Source of the DNA: Mediterranea massiliensis | GTDB taxonomy: Bacteria > Bacteroidota > Bacteroidia > Bacteroidales > Bacteroidaceae | Assembly: GCA_015060695.1 (NCBI GenBank) | Contig: SUYA01000001.1 | Location: 356,686-420,685, forward strand | Reading direction: 5' to 3' | DNA length: 64,000 bases | In this document: positions 25,141 through 34,283 of the stretch, piece after piece | Position numbering within the stretch: the stretch's first letter is position 1 | How the letters are laid out: every line of letters starts with the position of its first letter | Translations under genes and position numbers: made by a program | Notes under the pieces: generated by a model | What the model saw: only the letters and a program-made list of their open reading frames with translations | Told to the model about the DNA's origin: nothing | The model's database searches: none

Positions 25141-27255
25141 ATGAAACAAACAAATCTTATCTTTATGTCAGCAATCATGACATTAGCTGCTTGCGGAGAA
25201 ACTCCCCAAGCTACGAACAACACGCCTCTAATCGGCCAATCGGACATCCGCATTGAAAACAAGCGTATGACCCCCGAAGCACTTTGGGCTTTCGGACGCA
25301 TCGGTGGATTGAGCGTATCGCCCGACGAAAAACAGATAGCTTATAGTGTAAGCTATTATAGTGTGCCCGAAAACAAGAGCAACACCGAGCTATTCTTGAT
25401 GAATGCCGATGGTACTAACAAGATGCAACTGACCCGTAGCAATGCTTACGAAGGTGAAGCAGCCTGGATAAAAGGCGGTAGCAAGATTGCTTACCTCAGT
25501 AGCGAAGGAGGAAGCATGCAGGTGTGGGAGATGAATCCAGACGGAAGTGATAAAAAGCAATTGACCGATTACGAAGGAGGGATAGAGGGGTTTGCTTTTT
25601 CGCCCGACGAAAAGAAACTGCTTTTTATATCGCAAGTAAAAACGGTGAAAAGTACGGCAGAAAAGCATCCTGACCTTCCGAAAAGTACCGGTATTGTAGT
25701 AAACAACCTGATGTACAAGCATTGGGATGAGTGGACTACCACCGCTCCCCATCCTTTTGTGGCCGATTTCGACGGCAATGGCATCAGCCACGTGAAAGAC
25801 ATTTTGGAAGGACTTCCCTACGAAAGCCCCATGAAGCCATTTGGCGGCATTGAACAATTGGCATGGAGCCCTGCTTCGGACAAGGTGGCCTTTACTTGCC
25901 GCATGAAGACGGGATTGGCATACGCTGTTTCTACCGACTCGGACATCTATGAATACGACTTAGAGAAGGGAGGATTTGTGAACTTATGCAAGAAAGAGGC
26001 TAAAAATGGGCAGGTGGAAATGGCCGGATATGACACGAATCCGCAATACTCACCCGACGGGAAATATATTGCATGGCAGAGCATGGCCCGCGATGGATAT
26101 GAATCGGATTGGAACCGCTTGTGCGTCATGAATCGCGAAACCGGTGAGAAGACGTTTGTAAGCAATGACTTCAAATCGAACGTAGATTCGTTTAAGTGGG
26201 GAAAAGATTCAAAGAGTTTCTATTTCTTGGGTGTATGGCACGGCGAAGAACACATCTATCGCATTGACTTGACCGACAACCGAGTTACTAAATTGACCGA
26301 CGGTGTTTATGACTATGCTTCGATAGATTTTTGCGGTGACAAATTGATAGCCAAACGTCACTCCATGAGCGAGGCCGACGAGATTTATGCCCTTAGCATC
26401 GACGGAAAGGAAGTGACACAACTTTCTTTCGAAAACAAGCATCTCTACGACCAACTGGAAATGGGACGTGTGGAGGCTCGTTGGATGAAAACCACCGATG
26501 GTAAGCAGATGCTGACATGGGTAATCTATCCTCCACAATTTGACCCTAACAAGAAGTACCCCACCCTGCTCTTCTGCGAAGGTGGTCCGCAAAGTCCCGT
26601 CAGCCAGTTTTGGAGTTACCGCTGGAACTTCCAAATCATGGCGGCCAACGACTATATTATTGTAGCTCCCAACCGTCGCGGGTTGCCGGGATTCGGCATT
26701 GAGTGGAACGAGTCCATCAGTGGCGATTATGGCGGTCAGTGCATGAAAGACTACTTCACCGCCATCGACGAGATGGCAAAAGAGCCTTTTGTAGATAAAG
26801 ACAATTTAGGATGTGTAGGTGCCAGCTTCGGAGGATTCTCGGTATATTGGTTGGCCGGTCATCACGACAAGCGTTTCAAGGCTTTCATTTCACACGATGG
26901 TATATTCAACATGGAGATGCAATACTTGGAAACTGAAGAGAAATGGTTTGCCAATTGGGATATGGGCGGTGCCTATTGGGAGAAAGACAACAAGGTGGCT
27001 CAACGTACCTTTGCCAACTCACCTCACCGTTTTGTTGACAAATGGGATACGCCTATCCTCTGCATTCATGGTGAGAAAGACTATCGCATCTTGGCCAATC
27101 ATGCCATGGCTGCTTTCGATGCTGCTATTATGCGTGGCATTCCGGCCGAATTGCTTATCTATCCCGACGAAAATCACTGGGTATTGAAGCCTCAAAACGG
27201 CATCCTTTGGCAACGTACTTTCTTTAACTGGTTAGATAAGTGGTTGAAGAAATAA
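25141..27255 (+). CDS. S9 family peptidase lipoprotein (prolyl oligopeptidase/acylaminoacyl type)
   Basis: A 704-aa serine peptidase with a lipobox (MTLAACGE, Cys near residue 19), so probably a periplasm- or outer-membrane-anchored lipoprotein. The N-terminal beta-propeller shows PD40 repeats (VSPDEKQIAYSVSYY, FSPDEKKLLFISQ, YSPDGKYIAWQSM). The hydrolase domain has the nucleophile in GASFGGFS near residue 562, Asp in GEKDYRI near 644 and His in DENHWV near 679. The family cleaves short peptides, often after proline or releasing blocked or dipeptide N-termini. A strong terminator follows the stop. Confidence 0.92.
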   Translation: MKQTNLIFMSAIMTLAACGETPQATNNTPLIGQSDIRIENKRMTPEALWAFGRIGGLSVSPDEKQIAYSVSYYSVPENKSNTELFLMNADGTNKMQLTRSNAYEGEAAWIKGGSKIAYLSSEGGSMQVWEMNPDGSDKKQLTDYEGGIEGFAFSPDEKKLLFISQVKTVKSTAEKHPDLPKSTGIVVNNLMYKHWDEWTTTAPHPFVADFDGNGISHVKDILEGLPYESPMKPFGGIEQLAWSPASDKVAFTCRMKTGLAYAVSTDSDIYEYDLEKGGFVNLCKKEAKNGQVEMAGYDTNPQYSPDGKYIAWQSMARDGYESDWNRLCVMNRETGEKTFVSNDFKSNVDSFKWGKDSKSFYFLGVWHGEEHIYRIDLTDNRVTKLTDGVYDYASIDFCGDKLIAKRHSMSEADEIYALSIDGKEVTQLSFENKHLYDQLEMGRVEARWMKTTDGKQMLTWVIYPPQFDPNKKYPTLLFCEGGPQSPVSQFWSYRWNFQIMAANDYIIVAPNRRGLPGFGIEWNESISGDYGGQCMKDYFTAIDEMAKEPFVDKDNLGCVGASFGGFSVYWLAGHHDKRFKAFISHDGIFNMEMQYLETEEKWFANWDMGGAYWEKDNKVAQRTFANSPHRFVDKWDTPILCIHGEKDYRILANHAMAAFDAAIMRGIPAELLIYPDENHWVLKPQNGILWQRTFFNWLDKWLKK

Positions 27256-27285
27256 GAATTACTTAATTGGTAAGTATAAAAATAG

Positions 27286-27318
27286 AGGCCGGTTCTTCAT
27301 TTTAGAAGAACCGGCCTT
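27286..27318. terminator. Bidirectional hairpin terminator
   Basis: A perfect 13-bp stem, AGGCCGGTTCTTC with GAAGAACCGGCCT, with a six-base loop and T/A-rich flanks. It lies between two convergent genes, the S9 peptidase (ends 27255) and the phosphohexomutase (ends 27345), and can serve both. Confidence 0.85.
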
Positions 27319-27344
27319 ATTTATGACATCAAGGGTAATGGTTA

Positions 27345-29090
27345 TCAGATACCCAATGATTTTTTAACGGCTTCAACCTTTTCTTCAGCGGCAGCTAATG
27401 CACCAGCATAGCATTTGGCACATCCCATTTCGCCTTTGACTTCGACATAGAATTTAATCTTAGGCTCTGTTCCCGAAGGACGTACCGAAATCTTGGTACC
27501 ATCGGCCGTAAAGTATTGCAATACATTGCTTGCTTCAGGCATGTCGAGGGTACTTACGTTTCCTTGGGCATCGGTAGCTTGCAATGTCTTATAATCCTTA
27601 GCCAAGATTACAGCCGAGCCACCAATTTCCTTCGGAGGATTGGCACGGAAGTTTTCCATCATAGCCTTAATCTCTTCGGCTCCGCTCTTACCAGGTTTAG
27701 TGACACTGATGGCGCACTCTTTCGAGAATCCGTATTCTACATAGATATCCATCAGTACGTCGTACAAGGTCTTTCCTTGGTCTTTGGCCCATGCACAGAT
27801 TTCAGCCAACAAGGTACATGCTGATACGGCATCCTTGTCGCGTACAAAGTCTTCGGCCAAGAATCCATAGCTTTCTTCACCACCACCGATGTATTGTTGT
27901 TTGCCTTCGCGCAAGCGTATTTCACGGGCAATCCACTTGAATCCGGTGTAGCAATCCAGCATTTCGATGTTGTTCTTGTCAGCCACCACCTTGATGAGTT
28001 CAGTTGTCACAATGGTTTTTACGATGAAGTCGGTGTCTTTCATCTTGCCCATGGCCTTGCGGTTCTTGATAATGTAATACAGGAAGATAAGCGCAGTCTG
28101 ATTACCGTTTACCAATACCCATTCTCCCTTATCATTCTTGCACGCCATGCCTACACGGTCGGCGTCGGGGTCGGTAGCCATTACGATGTCGGCATCAATC
28201 TTCTTGGCTAATTCGATAGCAAGTGTCAATGCTTCGGCATTTTCAGGATTGGGCGATATAACAGTGGGGAAGTCACCACTCTTCACCATTTGTTCGGGTA
28301 CGCAATGTACGTTTTCAAAGCCCCATTGCTTCAGGGCACGCGGCACGAGCATCATACCTGTACCGTGGATGGGGGTAAATACAATGCTAAGGTCTTTTTG
28401 ACGTTTGATAACTTCGGGGTCGATAGAGATGGAGTGTACCTTGTCCAGATAAACGCTATCAATGTCTTCGCCAATGATTTGAATCAGCTCCTTGTTGCCG
28501 GCAAACTTGATATCGGCAGCCGATGCAATCTTGTTCACTTCATCGATGATACCCTTGTCGTGTGGAGCCAATACTTGTGCGCCATCGTCCCAATAAGCCT
28601 TGTATCCGTTATATTCCTTGGGGTTGTGCGAAGCGGTAAGGATAATACCGCTTTGGCATCCCAAGTGGCGAATAGCAAACGACATTTCGGGTGTAGGACG
28701 CATATCGTCGAAAAGATACACCTTGATGCCGTTGGCCGAAAAGATATCGGCCGAGATTTCGGCAAACAGACGACTATTGTTACGACAATCGTGTCCGATA
28801 CATACAGAAATCTGTTGCAAATTGGCAAAATTCTTGTTCAAGTAGTTGGAAAGCCCTTGGGTAGCTGCACCTACGGTATAGATATTCATGCGGTTGCTAC
28901 CTACACCCATGATGCCACGCAGACCACCGGTACCAAATTCTAGATCCTTGTAGAAACATTCAATCAGTTCGGTTTTGTCTTCGTTTTCAAGCATACGCTT
29001 TACTTCTGCCTGAGTTTCGGCATCATATGCCGGGGTAAGCCATTTCTGTGCTTTCTCAGTAACCATCTGAATTAATTCTTGATTTTCCAT
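27345..29090 (-). CDS. Phosphoglucomutase/phosphomannomutase family protein
   Basis: A 581-aa alpha-D-phosphohexomutase that interconverts hexose 1- and 6-phosphates in the cytoplasm. The phosphoserine loop is ILTASHNPKEYNGYK near residue 153. The metal-binding loop is ATDPDADRVG, the sugar-specificity loop contains GGGEESYGF, and the C-terminal phosphate-binding loop is RPSGTEPKIKFY. The GEESYG motif is shared by glucose- and mannose-specific members, and the length fits the PGM2-like branch, so phosphoglucomutase or phosphopentomutase activity is possible. A possible promoter lies at 29129-29157. Confidence 0.93.
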   Translation of the reverse strand: MENQELIQMVTEKAQKWLTPAYDAETQAEVKRMLENEDKTELIECFYKDLEFGTGGLRGIMGVGSNRMNIYTVGAATQGLSNYLNKNFANLQQISVCIGHDCRNNSRLFAEISADIFSANGIKVYLFDDMRPTPEMSFAIRHLGCQSGIILTASHNPKEYNGYKAYWDDGAQVLAPHDKGIIDEVNKIASAADIKFAGNKELIQIIGEDIDSVYLDKVHSISIDPEVIKRQKDLSIVFTPIHGTGMMLVPRALKQWGFENVHCVPEQMVKSGDFPTVISPNPENAEALTLAIELAKKIDADIVMATDPDADRVGMACKNDKGEWVLVNGNQTALIFLYYIIKNRKAMGKMKDTDFIVKTIVTTELIKVVADKNNIEMLDCYTGFKWIAREIRLREGKQQYIGGGEESYGFLAEDFVRDKDAVSACTLLAEICAWAKDQGKTLYDVLMDIYVEYGFSKECAISVTKPGKSGAEEIKAMMENFRANPPKEIGGSAVILAKDYKTLQATDAQGNVSTLDMPEASNVLQYFTADGTKISVRPSGTEPKIKFYVEVKGEMGCAKCYAGALAAAEEKVEAVKKSLGI

Positions 29091-29128
29091 ATATTTTTAG
29101 TTATTTTGAAGTTGTCAAAGAATGAATG

Positions 29129-29157
29129 CAAATATAATACTATCGCCCGAAACTCAA
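29129..29157 (-). promoter_or_regulatory. Possible promoter of the phosphohexomutase gene
   Basis: On the minus strand TATATTTG (29129-29136) matches TAnnTTTG. The upstream element is only TTG (29155-29157) at an 18-bp spacing. The leader would be about 35 nt. Confidence 0.45.
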
Positions 29158-29226
29158 TCTGTTTCATCGGATAATTTCATATATGAGTACATTTTTACCA
29201 ATCATTACGTACTATAATATCCTCTC

Positions 29227-30864
29227 TTATTGTGGCATTAAGTATCGTTCACCGGTCTGCTTCACATATTCTTCAAGGAAATCCTTGGGATATCCCGGTC
29301 GGATAACGGGTGCCGGTTGACCGATAGCATTGCGTTCAAACTTACCGTTTTTTACTCGTTTCACTACTCCGTCATTGTACTTCACCACTAGGAATTCGCC
29401 TAAACGTCGCCAAGAGTCAATGGTGCTTTGTGCCGTCATGGCGGTGTAATTGGTCAAGAAGGCTTTAGCCTTGGCGGGATCTTGTTCGAAGAGTTTGGTA
29501 GCTACTGCCTCTACACCTTCTTGTGTCGTATGAAGATTATTTTCTATTTCAGCCTGCAAGGCACGCATGTCGCCAATCATCAAATCGTAACGTGGATAAA
29601 TCATATTGGCTACCCAGTTGTACACCCAGAAGGCCGACTTCCAAGAGAAGTTGATGTAGTCGGCACCCTCGATACGAGTATAACATTCGGGTACACGGTC
29701 GGTGCAACAATAGACGGGAGTAAAAGCCACCATGTTGGCATCGTCAGTGGCAAACCACAAAACGCCGCCTATGGCATCGGGCATAGTGCCACGCATTTGT
29801 GCTACAAATACCCATGCGGTTTGTTGTGTAGAAATGGGGCGTTCATGGAAATACTCCTTCCCATTTACTTCAAACGAAAGGGGCGATAAACGATAGGGAG
29901 TATGGTTGATGCCAGCACCGAAATCACGACTGATATCAAGCGGTGTACCCTCGTAATGGTCGCGCATGGCTTTCTGAATATCTTGTACCGAAATCTTGCG
30001 ATTGGGCTTCAGGTAGAGAGGCATGGGTGTTTCGCTCTTTCCTTCGATATAGGGCAAAAACTCTTCGCCACGGTCGGTAAACATGTTGTAGAAACTCCAC
30101 ACACGGGCTTCGCAATAGCGCAATGCACCAAAGTCGATCGGTGCATAAGCCTTAGCAAAACTGAAGTCCTTGTTCAATCCTTCGAAATAGCCTTTTTCAC
30201 GTGCAAAGGAAATGACATCTGAAGAATAGAGACAATTCTCCTTGTCGTCTAAAGGGAATTGATGAATACGGCTCTGATTGGCGTGTGCTGCAATGCAATC
30301 ATCGGGTACACGAACAGCAACCCATACGGCACCACGAACGCCAGAGCCTTTTCCAATCATTTCGAGTATCCAAATCTCGTCGGGGTCAGCAATGGTAAAC
30401 GATTCTCCACTACTATAATAGCCGTATTCTTGCACCAGGTCGGTCATCACCTTGATGGCTTCACGGGCTGTACGTGAGCGTTGCAAGGTCAAGTAAATCA
30501 AACTACCGTAATCTATCAATCCCAATGTATCTACCAGTTCGGGGCGGCCACCGAAAGTGGTTTCGCCAATGGTCAACTGAAACTCGTTCATGTTGCCTAT
30601 CACGTTGTAGGTTTCGCGGGCTTGTGGTATTTGTCCCAAGTATTTGCCGGTGTCCCACTCATAAATGTCAACCATAGCATCCTTAGGATGTTTGCCGGCC
30701 GGATAGTGATATAATTCACCAAACAGGCCATATGAGTCAGCCGAATAAGAGACAATGGTCGAACCATCGGCCGAGGCTTTCTTGCCTACAATGAAATTGG
30801 TACAAGCCAAGGCTTGCAAAGTGGCCAATGCAATGGCCAAAATCAGTGTTGTCAGTCTTTTCAT
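29227..30864 (-). CDS. C69 family dipeptidase
   Basis: A 545-aa exported peptidase of the PepD/U34 family, N-terminal nucleophile hydrolases. A signal-like hydrophobic stretch (MKRLTTLILAIALATLQALA) ends directly before Cys21 in ACTNFIVGKKAS; this Cys would become the N-terminal nucleophile after processing. Further family blocks are GSTIVSYSAD, GNMNEFQLTIGETTF, and YYSSGESFTIADPDEIWILEMIGKG. Such enzymes cleave dipeptides, here outside the cytoplasm. It starts 37 bp after the M23 peptidase gene and is probably in its operon. Confidence 0.93.
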   Translation of the reverse strand: MKRLTTLILAIALATLQALACTNFIVGKKASADGSTIVSYSADSYGLFGELYHYPAGKHPKDAMVDIYEWDTGKYLGQIPQARETYNVIGNMNEFQLTIGETTFGGRPELVDTLGLIDYGSLIYLTLQRSRTAREAIKVMTDLVQEYGYYSSGESFTIADPDEIWILEMIGKGSGVRGAVWVAVRVPDDCIAAHANQSRIHQFPLDDKENCLYSSDVISFAREKGYFEGLNKDFSFAKAYAPIDFGALRYCEARVWSFYNMFTDRGEEFLPYIEGKSETPMPLYLKPNRKISVQDIQKAMRDHYEGTPLDISRDFGAGINHTPYRLSPLSFEVNGKEYFHERPISTQQTAWVFVAQMRGTMPDAIGGVLWFATDDANMVAFTPVYCCTDRVPECYTRIEGADYINFSWKSAFWVYNWVANMIYPRYDLMIGDMRALQAEIENNLHTTQEGVEAVATKLFEQDPAKAKAFLTNYTAMTAQSTIDSWRRLGEFLVVKYNDGVVKRVKNGKFERNAIGQPAPVIRPGYPKDFLEEYVKQTGERYLMPQ

Positions 30865-30901
30865 AATCTATATTATTTTATTGTTATACTCTTCAAAAGG
30901 G

Positions 30902-32557
30902 TCACCACACAAACGTATATTCTTCGTTAGTTACATTACCGCATCCGTCGGTTATTGTCATCCTCAGCTTATGTTTTTCGCCACGCTTCACCCGCTTGGC
31001 ATCCAATTTACAAACCAGATTACCACTGATTGAGTTGGGTTTTCCAAACAAAGCATACTCTCCATCTATAGTTCCTTTGTAAGTGGCAATACCGCTCTCT
31101 TTATCTTTAGCCTTGAAGACGATGCGCCCCGTCTTTCCCCAGCGATGCTTGTCGATTGGTGTCAATACGGGTGGCACGGTATCGATAGCTACCGTATAGG
31201 TTCCTAAGCGTCGGATACGTGTTTCCATAGCTCCTTTTCGGTAATAGCCTCCTACATGAGAAAGGGTACCGTTTTTACCCACCGATGCTACGTAGTATTT
31301 GGTTGTATCGGCTATGGGTTTATGACGCAAGGCTATGCGCAAATCGCAATATCCATGAAGCGGTGTAGCTTCGTCATTCAGCTGGTAGGTAAAGGCCAGT
31401 GCGCCACTATCGGCACGCATCTCGTAATTGAGCCTTACGTCGTCGTACAACATGCCACGGGGTATCAGTAAGTCTAATCCCGGCTCTTGTAGGTAATTAA
31501 CCTTATTCCACCGGAAATAATACTTCTCACGATGTTCGACTGAAGGGATTTGCATCGGCTTGCCTTGTATGGTAAAGCGAACTTTAGAGCTGTTGCCCAA
31601 AGCATCAGTTAAGGTATATACAAAGTTATAGGGACGTTCTTCATCAATGGTTACCAGCCCCCGATTGGCGTTCATAGGTTGCAACATGCGCAATCGGTTT
31701 CCCGGTTCTACAAACGACTTCATGTATTGTCCGTCGTATGCCCACGAGTTGATGTAAGGATTCTCTTCATAGAAGAAACTGCCTACCACACTACGAAAAA
31801 CGGCTTTTCCATCTACCTCCAATAACACCTCTTTTACGCCGTAACGGTTGTGTACACCGTCCATATAGTCGTACGCACGGATTCCCACTCCTATTTCACC
31901 CCAGGCAGTTATGGGAGTTTTTGGATTAAGCGGCATCTTTCGGATGTGGCTATCACCCATTACCAACCCCTTGCCGGGTTGTGGGAAAAATATCAATCCC
32001 ATGGCACGAGGAGGGGTATTGTCCTTTACACGGTGGGCAAAGAAGGGCAAGGGGTCGATGTATTCGCCACTCTCTGTTTCAAACATATCGAGGTGCAGAT
32101 GGGGGCCGAAAGAATAGCCCGTATTACCACTCAAAGCTATCACTTGACCGGCCTTGACGGGATATTTCTCAGGCGAAGGTGTGATATCTACTTCCCAAGA
32201 GCCTTGTTCGTACTGAAGATTTTCTACCTCTTTGGCCATTTTGCCTAAAAACGCACTGAGGTGACGATTGATTGTGGTATATCCGTTGTCATACACCACA
32301 TCGAGTACATAGCCCGATCCATGCGTCACTCGTATGCGCGACACATAACCATCGGCCAGTGCCCGTACTTTCTTTCCAATAGCACCTTGTGTTTTAAAAT
32401 CCAATCCTCCATGAAAATGATTAGCACGTAATTCGCCGAAATTTCCTGAAAAAACAATGGGAAAATCAAAGGGGGGGACAAAGGTAGGTTTGGTCGCATC
32501 TTGCGCCAAAAGCAGGGTTGAAATAGAAATAAATACAGTAAGTATTGAGTATCTCAT
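30902..32557 (-). CDS. M23 family metallopeptidase (LytM-like), exported
   Basis: A 551-aa protein with signal peptide (MRYSILTVFISISTLLLA). The N-terminal third is a peptidase M23 domain: first zinc ligands in NHFHGGLDF (His49, Asp53), later HLH in GPHLHLDMFE near 153-155, with the typical ALSGNTGYS turn between. LytM domains cut peptidoglycan cross-bridges or act as amidase activators; both zinc motifs are intact here, so it is probably active. The remaining 350 residues form beta-rich repeats of no family I can name. A well-formed promoter lies just upstream. Confidence 0.9.
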   Translation of the reverse strand: MRYSILTVFISISTLLLAQDATKPTFVPPFDFPIVFSGNFGELRANHFHGGLDFKTQGAIGKKVRALADGYVSRIRVTHGSGYVLDVVYDNGYTTINRHLSAFLGKMAKEVENLQYEQGSWEVDITPSPEKYPVKAGQVIALSGNTGYSFGPHLHLDMFETESGEYIDPLPFFAHRVKDNTPPRAMGLIFFPQPGKGLVMGDSHIRKMPLNPKTPITAWGEIGVGIRAYDYMDGVHNRYGVKEVLLEVDGKAVFRSVVGSFFYEENPYINSWAYDGQYMKSFVEPGNRLRMLQPMNANRGLVTIDEERPYNFVYTLTDALGNSSKVRFTIQGKPMQIPSVEHREKYYFRWNKVNYLQEPGLDLLIPRGMLYDDVRLNYEMRADSGALAFTYQLNDEATPLHGYCDLRIALRHKPIADTTKYYVASVGKNGTLSHVGGYYRKGAMETRIRRLGTYTVAIDTVPPVLTPIDKHRWGKTGRIVFKAKDKESGIATYKGTIDGEYALFGKPNSISGNLVCKLDAKRVKRGEKHKLRMTITDGCGNVTNEEYTFVW

Positions 32558-32582
32558 CGGCTATATCTGATTTTTAAGGTCA

Positions 32583-32614
32583 CAAATGTACATTATTTTA
32601 TAGGGGGGGACAAA
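32583..32614 (-). promoter_or_regulatory. Bacteroidota-type promoter for the M23/C69 genes
   Basis: On the minus strand TTTG (32611-32614), a 20-bp spacer, then TACATTTG (32583-32590): full match to TTTG-N19-21-TAnnTTTG. The leader before the ATG at 32557 would be about 20-25 nt. Confidence 0.7.
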
Positions 32615-32716
32615 TAAAAAGGAAGTTTTCTGTTGTGCAACATCAAAAAAACAGTATCTACATTGGCAAAAAAACAGTAACTTTCGGCATGTTTAACCCC
32701 CAAATACTACATGGTT

Positions 32717-33823
32717 ATGATTATCGGAGTACCTAAAGAAATCAAAAACAATGAAAACCGCGTAGGAATGACCCCTCACGGAGTAGCCGAATTGGTGAAA
32801 AGAGGTCATACAGTGTATATCCAAGCAAATGCCGGAGCCAATAGCGGATTTGCCGACGACGACTACATAGCGGTAGGTGCGCAAACACTTCCTACTATCG
32901 ATGAGGTATATGCCATTGCCGATATGATAGTCAAAGTGAAAGAACCTATTGCCTCTGAGTACAAACTCATCAAACCAGGACAAGTGGTGTTTACCTATTT
33001 CCATTTTGCGGCAGACAGGGAACTGACTGAAGCCATGATAGCTTCGAAAGGTGTCTGCATCGCCTACGAAACGGTAGAAAATCCTGACCATTCTCTGCCT
33101 TTGCTTATTCCCATGAGCGAAGTAGCCGGACGTATGTCTATCCAAGAGGGTGCCCGTTTCCTGGAAAAACCACAAGGCGGTAAGGGTAAACTGCTGGGAG
33201 GTGTGCCCGGTGTACGGCCAGCACGTGTACTTATTTTAGGTGCTGGTGTAGTAGGTACCAATGCTGCACAGATGGCGGCTGGCATGGGGGCAGAGGTATT
33301 AATTGCCGACATCAACCTGACTCGCCTGCGCTACTTGAATCATGTATTACCACCAAACGTAAAAACACTTTACTCATCGGCTCACAACATTCGAATGGAA
33401 GTGGCTAACATCGACTTGATTATTGGATCGGTACTGATACCTGGCGACAAGGCTCCTCATCTCATTACAAAAGAGATGCTGAAGATGATGAAGCCGGGTA
33501 CGGTTTTGGTAGATGTGGCCATTGACCAAGGTGGATGTTTCGAAACATCACACCCCACTACTCATAGCGACCCGACCTATACCGTTGATGGTATTGTACA
33601 CTATGCTGTGGCCAACATACCGGGTGCTGTTCCCTTTACCTCCACCATGGCACTGACCAACGCCACCCTGCCCTACACCCTTGCTTTGGCTGAAAAGGGC
33701 TGGAAACAAGCATGCCGTGAGAATCCAGCACTAGCTTTAGGATTGAACGTGGTAGAAGGGAAAGTAACTTACAAGGCCGTGGCCGATTGCTTCGGACTGT
33801 CCTACGAACCAATAGAGTTATAA
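32717..33823 (+). CDS. ald: Alanine dehydrogenase
   Basis: A 368-aa NAD-dependent enzyme that interconverts L-alanine with pyruvate and ammonia. The family start MIIGVPKEIKNNENRVGMTP fits the second ATG at 32717; the first, at 32711, would add MV. The substrate residues are in VKVKEP (Lys near 74) and FTYFHFA (His near 95). The Rossmann motif is LGAGVVGTNAAQMA near residue 175 and the C-terminal domain has DVAIDQGGCFETSHPTTHS and VANIPGAVP. A hairpin terminator lies 34 bp after the stop. It stands alone between divergent and convergent neighbours. Confidence 0.97.
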   Translation: MIIGVPKEIKNNENRVGMTPHGVAELVKRGHTVYIQANAGANSGFADDDYIAVGAQTLPTIDEVYAIADMIVKVKEPIASEYKLIKPGQVVFTYFHFAADRELTEAMIASKGVCIAYETVENPDHSLPLLIPMSEVAGRMSIQEGARFLEKPQGGKGKLLGGVPGVRPARVLILGAGVVGTNAAQMAAGMGAEVLIADINLTRLRYLNHVLPPNVKTLYSSAHNIRMEVANIDLIIGSVLIPGDKAPHLITKEMLKMMKPGTVLVDVAIDQGGCFETSHPTTHSDPTYTVDGIVHYAVANIPGAVPFTSTMALTNATLPYTLALAEKGWKQACRENPALALGLNVVEGKVTYKAVADCFGLSYEPIEL

Positions 33824-33856
33824 TGGTAAATTCGCAATACACACACATAAATTCCT

Positions 33857-33886
33857 AAGAGGCAGGAGATTTCCTGCCTCTTTATT
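33857..33886 (+). terminator. Rho-independent terminator of ald
   Basis: An 11-bp perfect stem (AAGAGGCAGGA with TCCTGCCTCTT), a GATT loop and a short T-rich tail, 34 bp after the ald stop codon. Confidence 0.85.
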
Positions 33887-34283
33887 TTACATGTTCGTGT
33901 AGTGTAGTTTATTACATTTCTTTTACATAAAAAGCAAGTATAGAGCACAATATATATAACTATTCAACTTTCGCAAGTAAAGTGTGTGGCAAGGCCTTAT
34001 GCCTCCATCCCCCAAACGCATCTTGTATGTATTTTAATCTCAATTAACTCCCTTTCGGTCGTTCAAAACATTAATTATTTTTTCAACGTTTAGGTATAGT
34101 CTCAATTCTAAAGCCGCTAACCGTTCATCACTACCCGCTAACGGCTGATATTATTTTCTGTTTAGGGAAAATTTATTTTCCAAGTACACTATTTTTTAAA
34201 CCGTGACTTATATCTGTTATAACTGATATATGTTTGGCAATTTCTTGAATAACGGCATTACAATTCGGGAGTTGATCTCACGA
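33887..34283. other. Non-coding region between ald and fkp
   Basis: About 400 bp of AT-rich DNA between convergent genes with no gene I can support. It holds CGCTAACCGTTCATCACTAC and a second CGCTAACGGCT (34111-34148), a relative of the GATGAGTGGTTAGT repeats on the other strand, and the element TTATATCTGTTATAACTG (34208-34225), which recurs inverted near 50704. Confidence 0.5.
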